DNA from: Pseudomonas sp. Q11
Lineage (GTDB): Bacteria > Pseudomonadota > Gammaproteobacteria > Pseudomonadales > Pseudomonadaceae
Length of the DNA: 64,000 nucleotides
Assembly: GCF_024494355.1 (NCBI RefSeq)
Contig: NZ_JAKNQY010000006.1
Coordinates: 62,001-126,000, forward strand
Direction: 5' to 3'
Shown here: piece by piece, positions 35,208 through 42,374 of the stretch
Layout: each line of letters begins with the position of its first letter
How positions within the stretch are numbered: position 1 is the first letter of the stretch
Notes under the pieces: generated by a model
What the model saw: the letters and a program-made list of their open reading frames with translations, nothing else
The model's database searches: none
Told to the model about the DNA's origin: nothing
Made by a program: the position numbers and the translations under genes

Positions 35208-35873
35208 TCAAGCCGACGAACGCCCTGAGTCGAAGCTTTTTGGAAGATGCGCAGTACTGAGTGGCTCATCAGTCTGCGGTGGCGCGTGTTCTGCCAGTTC
35301 CAGTGTAATTGCTTTGCCGGCAACTTGGGCTACTTCCATCAAGCGTTTTCGAGACAGGCCACTGCATGCGGCGGCGGATAGGCCTCGCAGGGTAATCAGC
35401 ACGTAGTCGGCCAGTGTTTGCGCGCCTTGCGGGCAAACCTGGTCAAGATAACCCCGGATCGTCTGAATCGCGGCATCACCCAATTTCTCTGCCATGTTTC
35501 GGGCAATCGGGTCGTCCGCCCGCATGCCCTCGGTGATCAAACATCCCCGCAAGGTTTTATCTCGTCCGTATTGCGTCGCAGCGCTAATCAATAGTGCAGT
35601 CAGCGCTTGAGCAGGAGGTCGATCCGGCGCCAGAAGTCTGTCTAAAGGTAGCGCGCTTTCACCGGCGTAACGACGCATCGCCCGCTCGAAGAGCTCCGCC
35701 TTGCTGCCGTAGGCGGCATAGAAACTCGGGGGTTTGATGTTCATGGCATTGGTCAGGTCGGACAGGCTCACGGCGTCAAAACCGTGTTGATGAAACAGCG
35801 CCTGAGCGATGGCTATCCCTTGCTCGCGGTCGAAGGCGGGACGGCGCTGTCGGTTGTTTTCGTTCATGGTCAT
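35208..35873 (-). CDS. TetR-family repressor
   Basis: 221 aa. N-terminal HTH (about 18-60) with ALFHQHGFDAVSLSDLTNAM and PSFYAAYGSKAELF, which is the TetR DNA-recognition region; the rest is the ligand-binding/dimerisation domain. It is divergent from an SDR gene, and the 152-bp gap between them carries three copies of one palindrome, so autoregulation and control of the SDR-VOC pair are likely. The inducer is unknown. Start ATG 35873; an ATG two codons on is equivalent. Confidence 0.9.
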   Translation of the reverse strand: MTMNENNRQRRPAFDREQGIAIAQALFHQHGFDAVSLSDLTNAMNIKPPSFYAAYGSKAELFERAMRRYAGESALPLDRLLAPDRPPAQALTALLISAATQYGRDKTLRGCLITEGMRADDPIARNMAEKLGDAAIQTIRGYLDQVCPQGAQTLADYVLITLRGLSAAACSGLSRKRLMEVAQVAGKAITLELAEHAPPQTDEPLSTAHLPKSFDSGRSSA

Positions 35874-35894
35874 CTCGCTGAGTCGATACGGCGA

Positions 35895-36002
35895 CTGTAG
35901 CGACCGCTACAACGTATATCAATCGCCTCGTGCAGGTCTTTTTATGTAGTGGTCGCTAAAAAAGATTGTGGGTGGGTGCAAATCTATATAGTGTTCGCTA
36001 CA
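35895..36002. promoter_or_regulatory. Triple TetR operator
   Basis: Three 16-bp sites: TGTAGCGACCGCTACA (35895-35910, perfect 7-2-7 palindrome), TGTAGTGGTCGCTAAA (35945-35960) and TATAGTGTTCGCTACA (35987-36002). Centre spacings are 50 and 42 bp. The third overlaps a -10-like TATAGT before the SDR; the first lies 22 bp upstream of the tetR ATG. Repression of both divergent genes by TetR is the simple reading. Confidence 0.8.
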
Positions 36003-36025
36003 TAAATTCCTGGAGGTATTTCCCA

Positions 36026-36766
36026 ATGCAATTCAACAATAAAGTCGTCCTTGTAACGGGCGGGTCTTCGGGCCTCGGCTTCGCGATTGCAGAAGCGTTC
36101 GCAAGCCAGGGTGCCACTTTGATCATCACCGGGCGTCGCCAGGCCCAGCTCGACGATGCCGTGAGCCGCCTCGGTGCGCACGCGTCTAGCGTATGCACAG
36201 ACATTTCGGACCCCGCCGACCTTGAGGCGTTATTCGGTCACGTACAGGCAGTCCATGGCCGTATTGATGTGCTGATTGCCAACGCTGGGACAGGTGCAAT
36301 CGAGCCCTTGGGAGCAATCACCGTCGCAGGCTTCGATAAGCTGTTTACCACCAACGTCAAAGGCACGACGTTCACGGTGCAGGGTGCGCTACCTTTAATG
36401 GGCAAGGGGAGCAGTATCGTCATCATTGGCTCGACCGCATCGATCAATCCTGGCCCCGGCCTCGGTGTCTATGGGGCTACCAAGGCAGCGCTACGGGCGC
36501 TGGTGCGCAGCTGGATCCTGGATATCAAGGGCTCTGGCGTTCGCATCAACCTGCTCAGCCCCGGCCCGGTGAACACCCAGTCTCTGCGCGATGTACTGGG
36601 CGAGAACGCACAGCAGATCATCGATGTTCTCAGCGAGAAGAGCACACTTGGTCGGATCGGTCAGGCCCACGAGATCGGCCAGGCCGCGCTGTTCCTCGCA
36701 AGTGATGCGTCGAGCTACGTCAATGGCGCCGAACTGTTCGCCGATGGTGGTGCATCTCAAGTCTAG
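36026..36766 (+). CDS. Short-chain dehydrogenase/reductase under TetR control
   Basis: 246-aa classical SDR: TGGSSGLG (residues 11-18) for cofactor, NAGTGAIEPLG (about 87), catalytic S in GSTASINPGPGLGVYGATK with Y-x3-K as YGATK (about 150-154), and NGAELFADGGASQV at the end. The arginine after the first strand (GRRQ) suggests NADP(H). ATG 36026 follows GGAGG, 9-13 nt upstream. Operators for the divergent TetR lie just upstream. About 80 bp before the paralogous VOC gene. Confidence 0.93.
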   Translation: MQFNNKVVLVTGGSSGLGFAIAEAFASQGATLIITGRRQAQLDDAVSRLGAHASSVCTDISDPADLEALFGHVQAVHGRIDVLIANAGTGAIEPLGAITVAGFDKLFTTNVKGTTFTVQGALPLMGKGSSIVIIGSTASINPGPGLGVYGATKAALRALVRSWILDIKGSGVRINLLSPGPVNTQSLRDVLGENAQQIIDVLSEKSTLGRIGQAHEIGQAALFLASDASSYVNGAELFADGGASQV

Positions 36767-36845
36767 GCGGCTACGGAGCAGACCTCCCCCTGTCGTTAAA
36801 AAGCTGTATTCGCTGCCGACGAATCGGCAATCAAGGAGTTACCTG

Positions 36846-37256
36846 ATGAGCGACTTTGCTGGTTCGGCAGTAGATCATATGGGCATCGCTGTTTCGGACA
36901 CTTCGTATTCTCAAGCCTTCTACGAAACTGTGCTCAGGCCGTTAGGGATCACCCTGGTGATGAGTATCGAGGCGGATCCGCCAGGGCTGAAGCTTCGACG
37001 ACTGGGGTTTGGTTCTGGAGGAAAGCCCTTTTTTTGGTTGCATGACGCGTCCGTCGCCAGTCACGGGGTGCATATAGCAATGATCGCCCCAAGTCGTGAG
37101 TCGGTTGATGCTTTTCACGCGGCCGGCATTGCTGCCGGCGGACGGGACAATGGGCCGCCTGGCATCAGGCCGCACTACCACGCCGATTACTATGCCGCTT
37201 ATGTGCTGACACCTGATGGCGTGAATTTGGAAGCCGTTTGCCAAGTGGCCTCTTGA
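36846..37256 (+). CDS. VOC-superfamily protein (paralogue of the one at 33812)
   Basis: 136 aa, one VOC domain: VDHMGIAVSDTSYSQAFYET, PFFWLHDASV and YVLTPDGVNLEAVCQ. AAGGAG stands 8-13 nt before ATG 36846. It repeats the SDR-then-VOC order seen at 33050-34213, so this half of the block looks like a duplicated SDR-VOC module with its own TetR regulator. Enzymatic role unknown. Confidence 0.88.
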   Translation: MSDFAGSAVDHMGIAVSDTSYSQAFYETVLRPLGITLVMSIEADPPGLKLRRLGFGSGGKPFFWLHDASVASHGVHIAMIAPSRESVDAFHAAGIAAGGRDNGPPGIRPHYHADYYAAYVLTPDGVNLEAVCQVAS

Positions 37257-37296
37257 TCGAGCTCATATCAGGTCCATCCCAGATACAATACGTTGC

Positions 37297-37420
37297 TTAC
37301 TTCTTTACGCGGTTTCTGGGGGCGCAGTTGGCAACACCCGGGTAGCCAACCGTGATCAACATCACCGGCACTTCTTCATCCGACAGGCCAAACTCCTTGA
37401 CCACTGCGCGCGATAAGGAT
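37297..37420 (-). pseudogene. C-terminal relic of a nitroreductase-family gene
   Basis: In frame on the minus strand to a TAA at 37297, the translation is VVKEFGLSDEEVPVMLITVG followed by YPGVANCAPRNRVKK. This matches the C-terminal pattern of FMN nitroreductases (GL-DEEVPV-L--VGYP--N). No upstream part of the enzyme is present. It sits between two small convergent genes of the accessory block and is best read as gene debris. Confidence 0.5.
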
Positions 37421-37462
37421 GCAGGCACGGTAGTCACTGTTGACCCTGCGCCTTGTTTCGAC

Positions 37463-37816
37463 TCAGCGGCTGAAACCGTCGAATGGGGTCATGTAAACGG
37501 CGCCGAACGGGTCCAGGCGCTTGCGGATTTCAGCGTCGGGGGTGCCATATACCACCAGGCTGGAAATGGTGCACAGTTCCAGAAAGCGCTGGCCGAAAGG
37601 GGCGAACGTGGTGTCGACGTGACTGACCACTGCATCGACGTTATAACGCTCCAAAATGTGCACGGCGCTGTTGTCTTCATTAACGCTGTATTCGTAAACC
37701 AGTGTACCGGGCTCGGCGCGGGTGGCGGCAACGATGGTGGCGATCAGTGCCTTGAATTCAGCGAACTCTGCGGGTTTCACCTTAAGGGAGAATAGGCAGG
37801 AAATAGGGGGAAGCAT
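37463..37816 (-). CDS. Antibiotic-biosynthesis-monooxygenase-like (ABM) protein
   Basis: 117 aa from ATG 37816 (GGAG about 11 nt upstream). The ferredoxin-like ABM fold is suggested by FSLKVKPAEFAEFKALIATIVAATRAEPGTLVYEYSV and HILERYNVDAVVSH, the usual pattern of small cofactor-free quinol monooxygenases. The C-terminal 30 residues (VYGTPDAEIRKRLDPFGAVY) extend past the standard domain and resemble those in putative aldolase/monooxygenase relatives. Part of a minus-strand pair with a tautomerase 87 bp upstream. Confidence 0.8.
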   Translation of the reverse strand: MLPPISCLFSLKVKPAEFAEFKALIATIVAATRAEPGTLVYEYSVNEDNSAVHILERYNVDAVVSHVDTTFAPFGQRFLELCTISSLVVYGTPDAEIRKRLDPFGAVYMTPFDGFSR

Positions 37817-37903
37817 GGTGGTTGTCTCCGGCAGATGTACGACAAATACCTGCACGGCCGCAGCTCTGGATTAGCCGGTGCATGTGATGCAGGTCTGGGG
37901 GCG

Positions 37904-38101
37904 TCAGGGCTTTTCGGGGGCTTGGGCGAATAGCTTGCCGGCGCCGGCCCAATCCGATGCGGCTACGTCTTCGAAAATCACGTAGATGTAATTGGCATCG
38001 GTACCGGTGTGTTTAACGATGCTTTCGGTGATGTCGGCTGCAACAGCGGATTTCTGCGCATGTTCCTTACCTTCGAACCAGCTCACACGTACGACGGGCA
38101 T
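37904..38101 (-). CDS. 4-oxalocrotonate tautomerase family protein
   Basis: 65 aa, the standard length for 4-OT subunits. After Met removal the N-terminal proline (MPVVRVSWFEGK) would be the catalytic base; the helix EHAQKSAVAADITESIVKHTG and strand YIYVIFEDV fit the beta-alpha-beta fold. Such enzymes tautomerise 2-oxo acids from aromatic degradation, or dehalogenate. It is upstream of the ABM-like gene on the same strand and divergent from a LysR gene. Confidence 0.9.
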   Translation of the reverse strand: MPVVRVSWFEGKEHAQKSAVAADITESIVKHTGTDANYIYVIFEDVAASDWAGAGKLFAQAPEKP

Positions 38102-38251
38102 GATGTATTCCTTCTAGGACATTGATATGGGGAGGTGCGCGAAGTGCACCGGTTGCCTTGCTGGAATCCATCGTACTGTTGAGTGCGGTGGCGATAAACG
38201 GCCTGCAGCTATAATCTGGATAGACTTAAATTCTACAATGGCGGGCGCAGC

Positions 38252-39154
38252 ATGGTACCTATCGACTCCTTTCAGGGCGTCATCACCTTCGTCGTGGCCG
38301 CGCGCTCGTCCAGCTTTACCCAGGCAGCAGATCGCTTGGGACTGTCAAAATCTGCCGTAGGCAAGGCCATTGCGCGCTTGGAAGAGCGTTTGGGCACGCA
38401 GTTGTTTCATCGCACGACGCGACGGATATCTCTCACCGCCGATGGTGAGGCCTACTTCGTCGCGTGCTCCACGGCCTTGGAGGAAATCGGCACCGCTGAA
38501 AGCGGGCTGGGGCCAGGTGGTGGTGAACCTTCTGGCCGTTTGCGGGTTGATATCCCGGTGGCCTTCGGACGGCGGGTCGTCGCCCCACTGTTGTTTGAGA
38601 TCGCCAATAAATACCCGGCGCTGCAATTGAGCCTGACGTTTTCCGATCATCTGGTGGACCCGTTCGAAGAGGGTATCGATTTGTTGGTACGGTTCGGCGA
38701 ACTGCAGGACACCAGCGGCCTGGTAGCGCGACGATTGACCCGCCAACGCTGGGCCGTCTGCGCTTCCCCTGACTACCTTGCGCGCTTCGGCACCCCGCAA
38801 ACCCTGGAAGAGCTGACCCAGCATCGTTGCATCGTCGGCCATCGGCGCGGCCAGCCGCTGGCATGGCGAGTGATGCAGGCGGGTCAGACCGTCCGTTACG
38901 CCCCTCCTTCAACGCATCAGATCGGCGATGGCGAAGTCATGATTCTTGCCGCCGTGGCTGGCGCCGGCCTGTGCCAGATGCCACGCAGCCTGTTCCAGAA
39001 TGACATCGAGGCCGGCAGGCTGGTCGAGGTGCTGCAAGCCTATGAGCCCGAGGCGGTTGATGTGCATGCGGTCTGGCCGAAGGTGTCGCACCTGCGTCCC
39101 AAGGTCCGCTATGTGGTCGATGAGTTGGTCAAGTTGTGTTCGCATTGGCAGTAA
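38252..39154 (+). CDS. LysR-type regulator (CrgA-like)
   Basis: 300 aa. HTH: SFTQAADRLGLSKSAVGKAIARLEERLG (about 22-49), then TTRRISLTADGEAYF, a pattern of the CrgA subgroup; effector domain from about 93 (GRLRVDIPVAFGRRVVAPLL). Divergent from the tautomerase/ABM genes and their likely regulator. A decayed relative lies immediately downstream on the other strand (39186-39360). Confidence 0.9.
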   Translation: MVPIDSFQGVITFVVAARSSSFTQAADRLGLSKSAVGKAIARLEERLGTQLFHRTTRRISLTADGEAYFVACSTALEEIGTAESGLGPGGGEPSGRLRVDIPVAFGRRVVAPLLFEIANKYPALQLSLTFSDHLVDPFEEGIDLLVRFGELQDTSGLVARRLTRQRWAVCASPDYLARFGTPQTLEELTQHRCIVGHRRGQPLAWRVMQAGQTVRYAPPSTHQIGDGEVMILAAVAGAGLCQMPRSLFQNDIEAGRLVEVLQAYEPEAVDVHAVWPKVSHLRPKVRYVVDELVKLCSHWQ

Positions 39155-39185
39155 AGACCGTACACGCAGTCAACGGATGGTCTTT

Positions 39186-39360
39186 TCTGCACAAACACAT
39201 CCCACGTAGAAATGACTTTCTACCAGATCCACCACCCAGTCGTTGAACTGCAATTCGATCTCCACTTTCGGTTAGACCTTAAGGTAGGCGGCGAGCGACG
39301 GGGGCAGGCGCTCCGAAGCCAGGGTCGCCGAGGCGCTGACGCGCAAGCGGCCGCGCGATT
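39186..39360 (-). pseudogene. Decayed LysR effector-domain relic
   Basis: On the minus strand one frame reads RGRLRVSASATLASERLPPS, LAAYLKV, an in-frame TAA, then PKVEIELQFNDWVVDLVES. This is the start of a CrgA-type effector domain (compare GRLRVDIPVAFGRRVVAPLL and SDHLVDPFEEG in the gene at 38252). The HTH and C-terminal parts are missing and the frame has one stop. It fills a 338-bp gap. Confidence 0.65.
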
Positions 39361-39492
39361 GCCACGCTGTTCGCGGGCGACGGCGGCACGGAAGCAGCAG
39401 CGTATGATTTTTCGAGATAAAGACGCTATTTGACCTGAGCTTAGGGGCATCCTTTTCAAACCCTCCAAAGCATGCGCTCAGAGGTACGACGC

Positions 39493-40407
39493 CTACAGGC
39501 TATCCGGATCGCCAAAGAACATCTGAATCCGCGAACGCAACCAGCGCTCACCCGGGTCGTTGTCCTGGGAGCCGCGCCAGGCCATGTGCAGTTCGAAGCT
39601 GCGCACCGGAATCGGTGGGTCCTCGGCGCGAACGCCGCCAGCGGCGGTCAGAGCGTCGGCGGTGTAGTCGGGCACGATGGCGATGATGTCAGTGCCCGCC
39701 AGCAGCGTGCTCAGGCCATTGAACTGCGGCACGGCCAGTACCACGTGACGCTTGCGGTCCAGCTTCTCCAGCTCTTCATCGATGAAACCGCTCAGATCGC
39801 CGGCGAAGGACACCAGGGCATGGGGCCGGGCGCAGAATTCATCCAGGGCCAGCCGTCCTGGGGCCGTGTCGGCCCGCAGTACTTTGGGCATGCTGCGCCG
39901 CAAGACTTTACGCTTGGCGTTGGCCGGCAGATCCTCGGTGTAGCTGACGCCGATGGAGATTTCGCCGGACGCCAGCAGACCCGGTATCAGGATGTAGTTG
40001 ACTCGCCGCACCACCAGCACAATGCCGGGTGCCTCGGCCCGCAGGCGTTTGAGCAGCATCGGCAGCAGGGCGAACTCGGCATCGTCCGACAGGCCGATAC
40101 GAAACACCGAGGTGCTGGTGGCGGGGTCGAACTCCGCCGCGCGGCTGACCGCCGTGGAGATCGAATCCAGGGCCGGGGAGAGCAGGGCAAAGATCTCGAC
40201 CGCCCGGGCCGACGGCTCCATGCTGCGACCGGTGCGAACGAACAGCGGGTCATCAAACAGGTTGCGCAGGCGCGACAGTGCGGCGCTGATGGCCGGCTGG
40301 CCGAGGAAAAGCTTCTCGGCGGCTCGGGTCACACTGCGTTCATGCATCAATGTTTCAAACACGATCAACAGGTTCAGGTCGACACGACGCAGGTCATTAC
40401 GATTCAT
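39493..40407 (-). CDS. LysR-type regulator divergent from alcohol dehydrogenase
   Basis: 304 aa from ATG 40407. NodD/PcpR-like N-terminus: MNRNDLRRVDLNLLIVFETL, HTH VTRAAEKLFLGQPAISAALSRLR (about 28-50), FVRTGRSMEPSARA; effector domain to the end. The frame extends further upstream but without motifs. Its last nine codons are duplicated at 31711-31736. The divergent region holds a perfect TAGGGT-AG-ACCCTA palindrome (40521-40534), so it likely controls the dehydrogenase at 40664. Confidence 0.9.
   Translation of the reverse strand: MNRNDLRRVDLNLLIVFETLMHERSVTRAAEKLFLGQPAISAALSRLRNLFDDPLFVRTGRSMEPSARAVEIFALLSPALDSISTAVSRAAEFDPATSTSVFRIGLSDDAEFALLPMLLKRLRAEAPGIVLVVRRVNYILIPGLLASGEISIGVSYTEDLPANAKRKVLRRSMPKVLRADTAPGRLALDEFCARPHALVSFAGDLSGFIDEELEKLDRKRHVVLAVPQFNGLSTLLAGTDIIAIVPDYTADALTAAGGVRAEDPPIPVRSFELHMAWRGSQDNDPGERWLRSRIQMFFGDPDSL
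39497..39522. repeat. 26-bp direct repeat, copy B (inside LysR 3' end)
   Basis: Identical to 31711-31736 and located in the intact LysR reading frame, where it encodes the last residues MFFGDPDSL. It is therefore the probable original copy; the interval between copies is 7.8 kb. Confidence 0.8.
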
Positions 40408-40520
40408 CTGGGGTCCTGGCAGATTCAGCAAGCTTGACGTGAGCGGCCATATGAGAACAATGACCGGCATGAATCTTACGGGGAAAGACTGGTACTCTGC
40501 ACCGGCTAATTGATTTTTCT

Positions 40521-40534
40521 TAGGGTAGACCCTA
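40521..40534. promoter_or_regulatory. Candidate LysR operator
   Basis: Perfect palindrome TAGGGT-AG-ACCCTA in the 256-bp region between divergent lysR (start 40407) and the dehydrogenase (start 40664). It fits the T-N11-A LTTR box, and no other strong dyad is present there. Confidence 0.5.
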
Positions 40535-40663
40535 CAGGACTGGCTCAATTTTTTGCTGCGGAATCAATGACAGGCATGTCGACTATTAATAGCCACTGAT
40601 GGTCTTGGGTACAAAGCCCGGATAGAGTTCATGGCATTAGAGGTTACTTTGACGAGGTTTGCG

Positions 40664-41689
40664 ATGTCCCGCACGATCCGTTTTCACAAGTTTGGTGGTG
40701 CCGAGGTGCTCAAATGCGAAGAGCATGCGGCGGCTCTTCCTGCGCCAGGAGAAGTGCAGGTCCGTGTCGAAGCGATCGGCATCAGCTGGTATGACATCCT
40801 GTGGCGCCAGAACCTGGCGTCGTCCCAGGCACACCTGCCTTCGGGCCTTGGTCATGAAATGGCCGGGGTGGTGACGGCTGTCGGAGACGGTGTCGACGAC
40901 CTGGCTGTAGGCGACAAAGTTGCCAGTTTCCCTGCCGAGAGCCCGAACGATTACCCGGTGTACGGTGAGATCATCGTGCTGCCGCGTACCGCGTTGACCC
41001 GTTATCCCGAGGTGCTTACCCCGATCGAAGCCGCCGTGCACTACACGCCCCTGTTGATCGCCTATTTCGCCTACGTGGACCTGGCACGGGTCAAGCCGGG
41101 GCAGTTTGCCTTGGTCACCGATGCCAGTCATTGCGCCGGCCCATCCTTCGTGCAACTGGGCAAGGCCTTGGGTGTGCGGGTGATCGCGGCCACCAAGACC
41201 GCCGATGAACGTGAGTACCTGCTGTCGCTCGGTGCTGAGAAAGTCATCGTCACCGAAGAGCAGGACTTGCTGATGCAAATCAACAAGCTCACTGATAATC
41301 GTGGCGTCGATGTGGTGTTCGATGGCCTCGGTGGGCCGCAAATGTCGCTGCTCGGCGACGTGCTCGCGCCGCGGGGCAGCCTGGTGCTGTATGGCTTGCA
41401 GGGCGGTAACCAGACACCGTTTCCGGCCTGCGCGGCGTTCCAGAAGAACATTCAGTTCTTCGTACACTGCATCGGCAATTTCACCGGTAAGCCGGAACTG
41501 GGCATCATTCAGGACCAGGTGGCTTTGCAGCGGGCACTGCGTGATATCAATCAACTGACCGCCGATCGCGTGCTGTTGCCACTCAAGACCCGGGTCTTTG
41601 CGTTCTCCGAGTTTGTCGAAGCCCACCGCTACATGGGCGAATGCCCCTGCCGCGAACGCGTTGCCCTGCAGGTAGTCGACCCTACCTGA
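40664..41689 (+). CDS. Zinc-type alcohol dehydrogenase / quinone oxidoreductase (MDR)
   Basis: 341-aa medium-chain reductase. GroES-like N-terminal domain with GHEMAGVVTAVGDGVDDLAVGDKV (about 66-90), NAD(P)-binding domain from about 130. The usual AAxxGVG-type cofactor motif reads DASHCAGPSFVQLGKALG, an atypical version. No structural-zinc cysteine cluster is visible, favouring the quinone-oxidoreductase branch. GAGG before ATG 40664 supports the start; an upstream ATG at 40631 would add 11 residues. Divergent LysR is the probable regulator. Confidence 0.88.
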   Translation: MSRTIRFHKFGGAEVLKCEEHAAALPAPGEVQVRVEAIGISWYDILWRQNLASSQAHLPSGLGHEMAGVVTAVGDGVDDLAVGDKVASFPAESPNDYPVYGEIIVLPRTALTRYPEVLTPIEAAVHYTPLLIAYFAYVDLARVKPGQFALVTDASHCAGPSFVQLGKALGVRVIAATKTADEREYLLSLGAEKVIVTEEQDLLMQINKLTDNRGVDVVFDGLGGPQMSLLGDVLAPRGSLVLYGLQGGNQTPFPACAAFQKNIQFFVHCIGNFTGKPELGIIQDQVALQRALRDINQLTADRVLLPLKTRVFAFSEFVEAHRYMGECPCRERVALQVVDPT

Positions 41690-41699
41690 TTCTCCTCCT

Positions 41700-41729
41700 G
41701 CGCAAGAGTCATCGTTCAGACTCTTGCGC
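41700..41729 (+). terminator. Hairpin after the alcohol dehydrogenase
   Basis: GCGCAAGAGT (41700-41709) and ACTCTTGCGC (41720-41729) form a perfect 10-bp stem with a 10-nt loop, 10 bp after the stop. The U-tract is weak (TGCCTTCG), so intrinsic termination may be partial. Confidence 0.6.
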
Positions 41730-41957
41730 TGCCTTCGCCTGTCTCGTCCCTCCGTTCTCATGCCCCGACTCCTGAAGTCTGGCGGTGATGCCCTCGCGCC
41801 CGGCAATCGCCCCCGATCGGGCGGTGCTGTTCGCTAAAAACCAGAAAACTGTTTAACCGCCATGGAACTGAACTGGTTTTTGCCCTCAATCTGTATCTTC
41901 TAATCGTTATTTAAGTCCTGATAATTGAACGCTGATTTCCATCTCAAGGAAGAAGTC

Positions 41958-42263
41958 GTGGCGCAATACAAGTTTTTAGAAGATCGTCATCCTTCATGGT
42001 CGATTCAAGGCGTTTCAGGCGTTACTTGGTTTAACGCTATCAGTCGGCCTGGGGGAAGGCAGGCGGGGGTAGGGGGGCAATTCAAGTTAGGCATATTCTT
42101 TGTTTTTCGTACTCGTTGTCTGAAGGACGTTGTCGGAATTCTCCTAGGACGCGCTAAAAAAACGGCAGAACCCTTTGATTTAGCGGCTTGCAGGCAAGTG
42201 CCAAAACAAAGGAGGCGAACTCCCCAACCTGTGTATCGAATAATTACGACAAGCAAACCTTGA
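41958..42263 (+). CDS. Doubtful small hypothetical protein
   Basis: 101 codons from GTG 41958 with AAGGAAG 7-13 nt upstream. No motif, signal or membrane segment is recognisable (MAQYKFLEDRHPSWSIQG...). It is the only candidate in a 679-bp gap, and local base composition (about 41840-42370) is more AT-rich than its neighbours. The rest of the gap holds the hairpin at 41700-41729 and no other feature that I can support. Could equally be chance. Confidence 0.2.
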   Translation: MAQYKFLEDRHPSWSIQGVSGVTWFNAISRPGGRQAGVGGQFKLGIFFVFRTRCLKDVVGILLGRAKKTAEPFDLAACRQVPKQRRRTPQPVYRIITTSKP

Positions 42264-42374
42264 GCGTATTATCAATACTCTTTGCAGTACTAGAACAATC
42301 CATCCAGACCAACCCGTCGCTCGGTCACGTTGTGCGGGTGCGACGCCGATAGTTGAATTTCCAGGTAAATGGCT

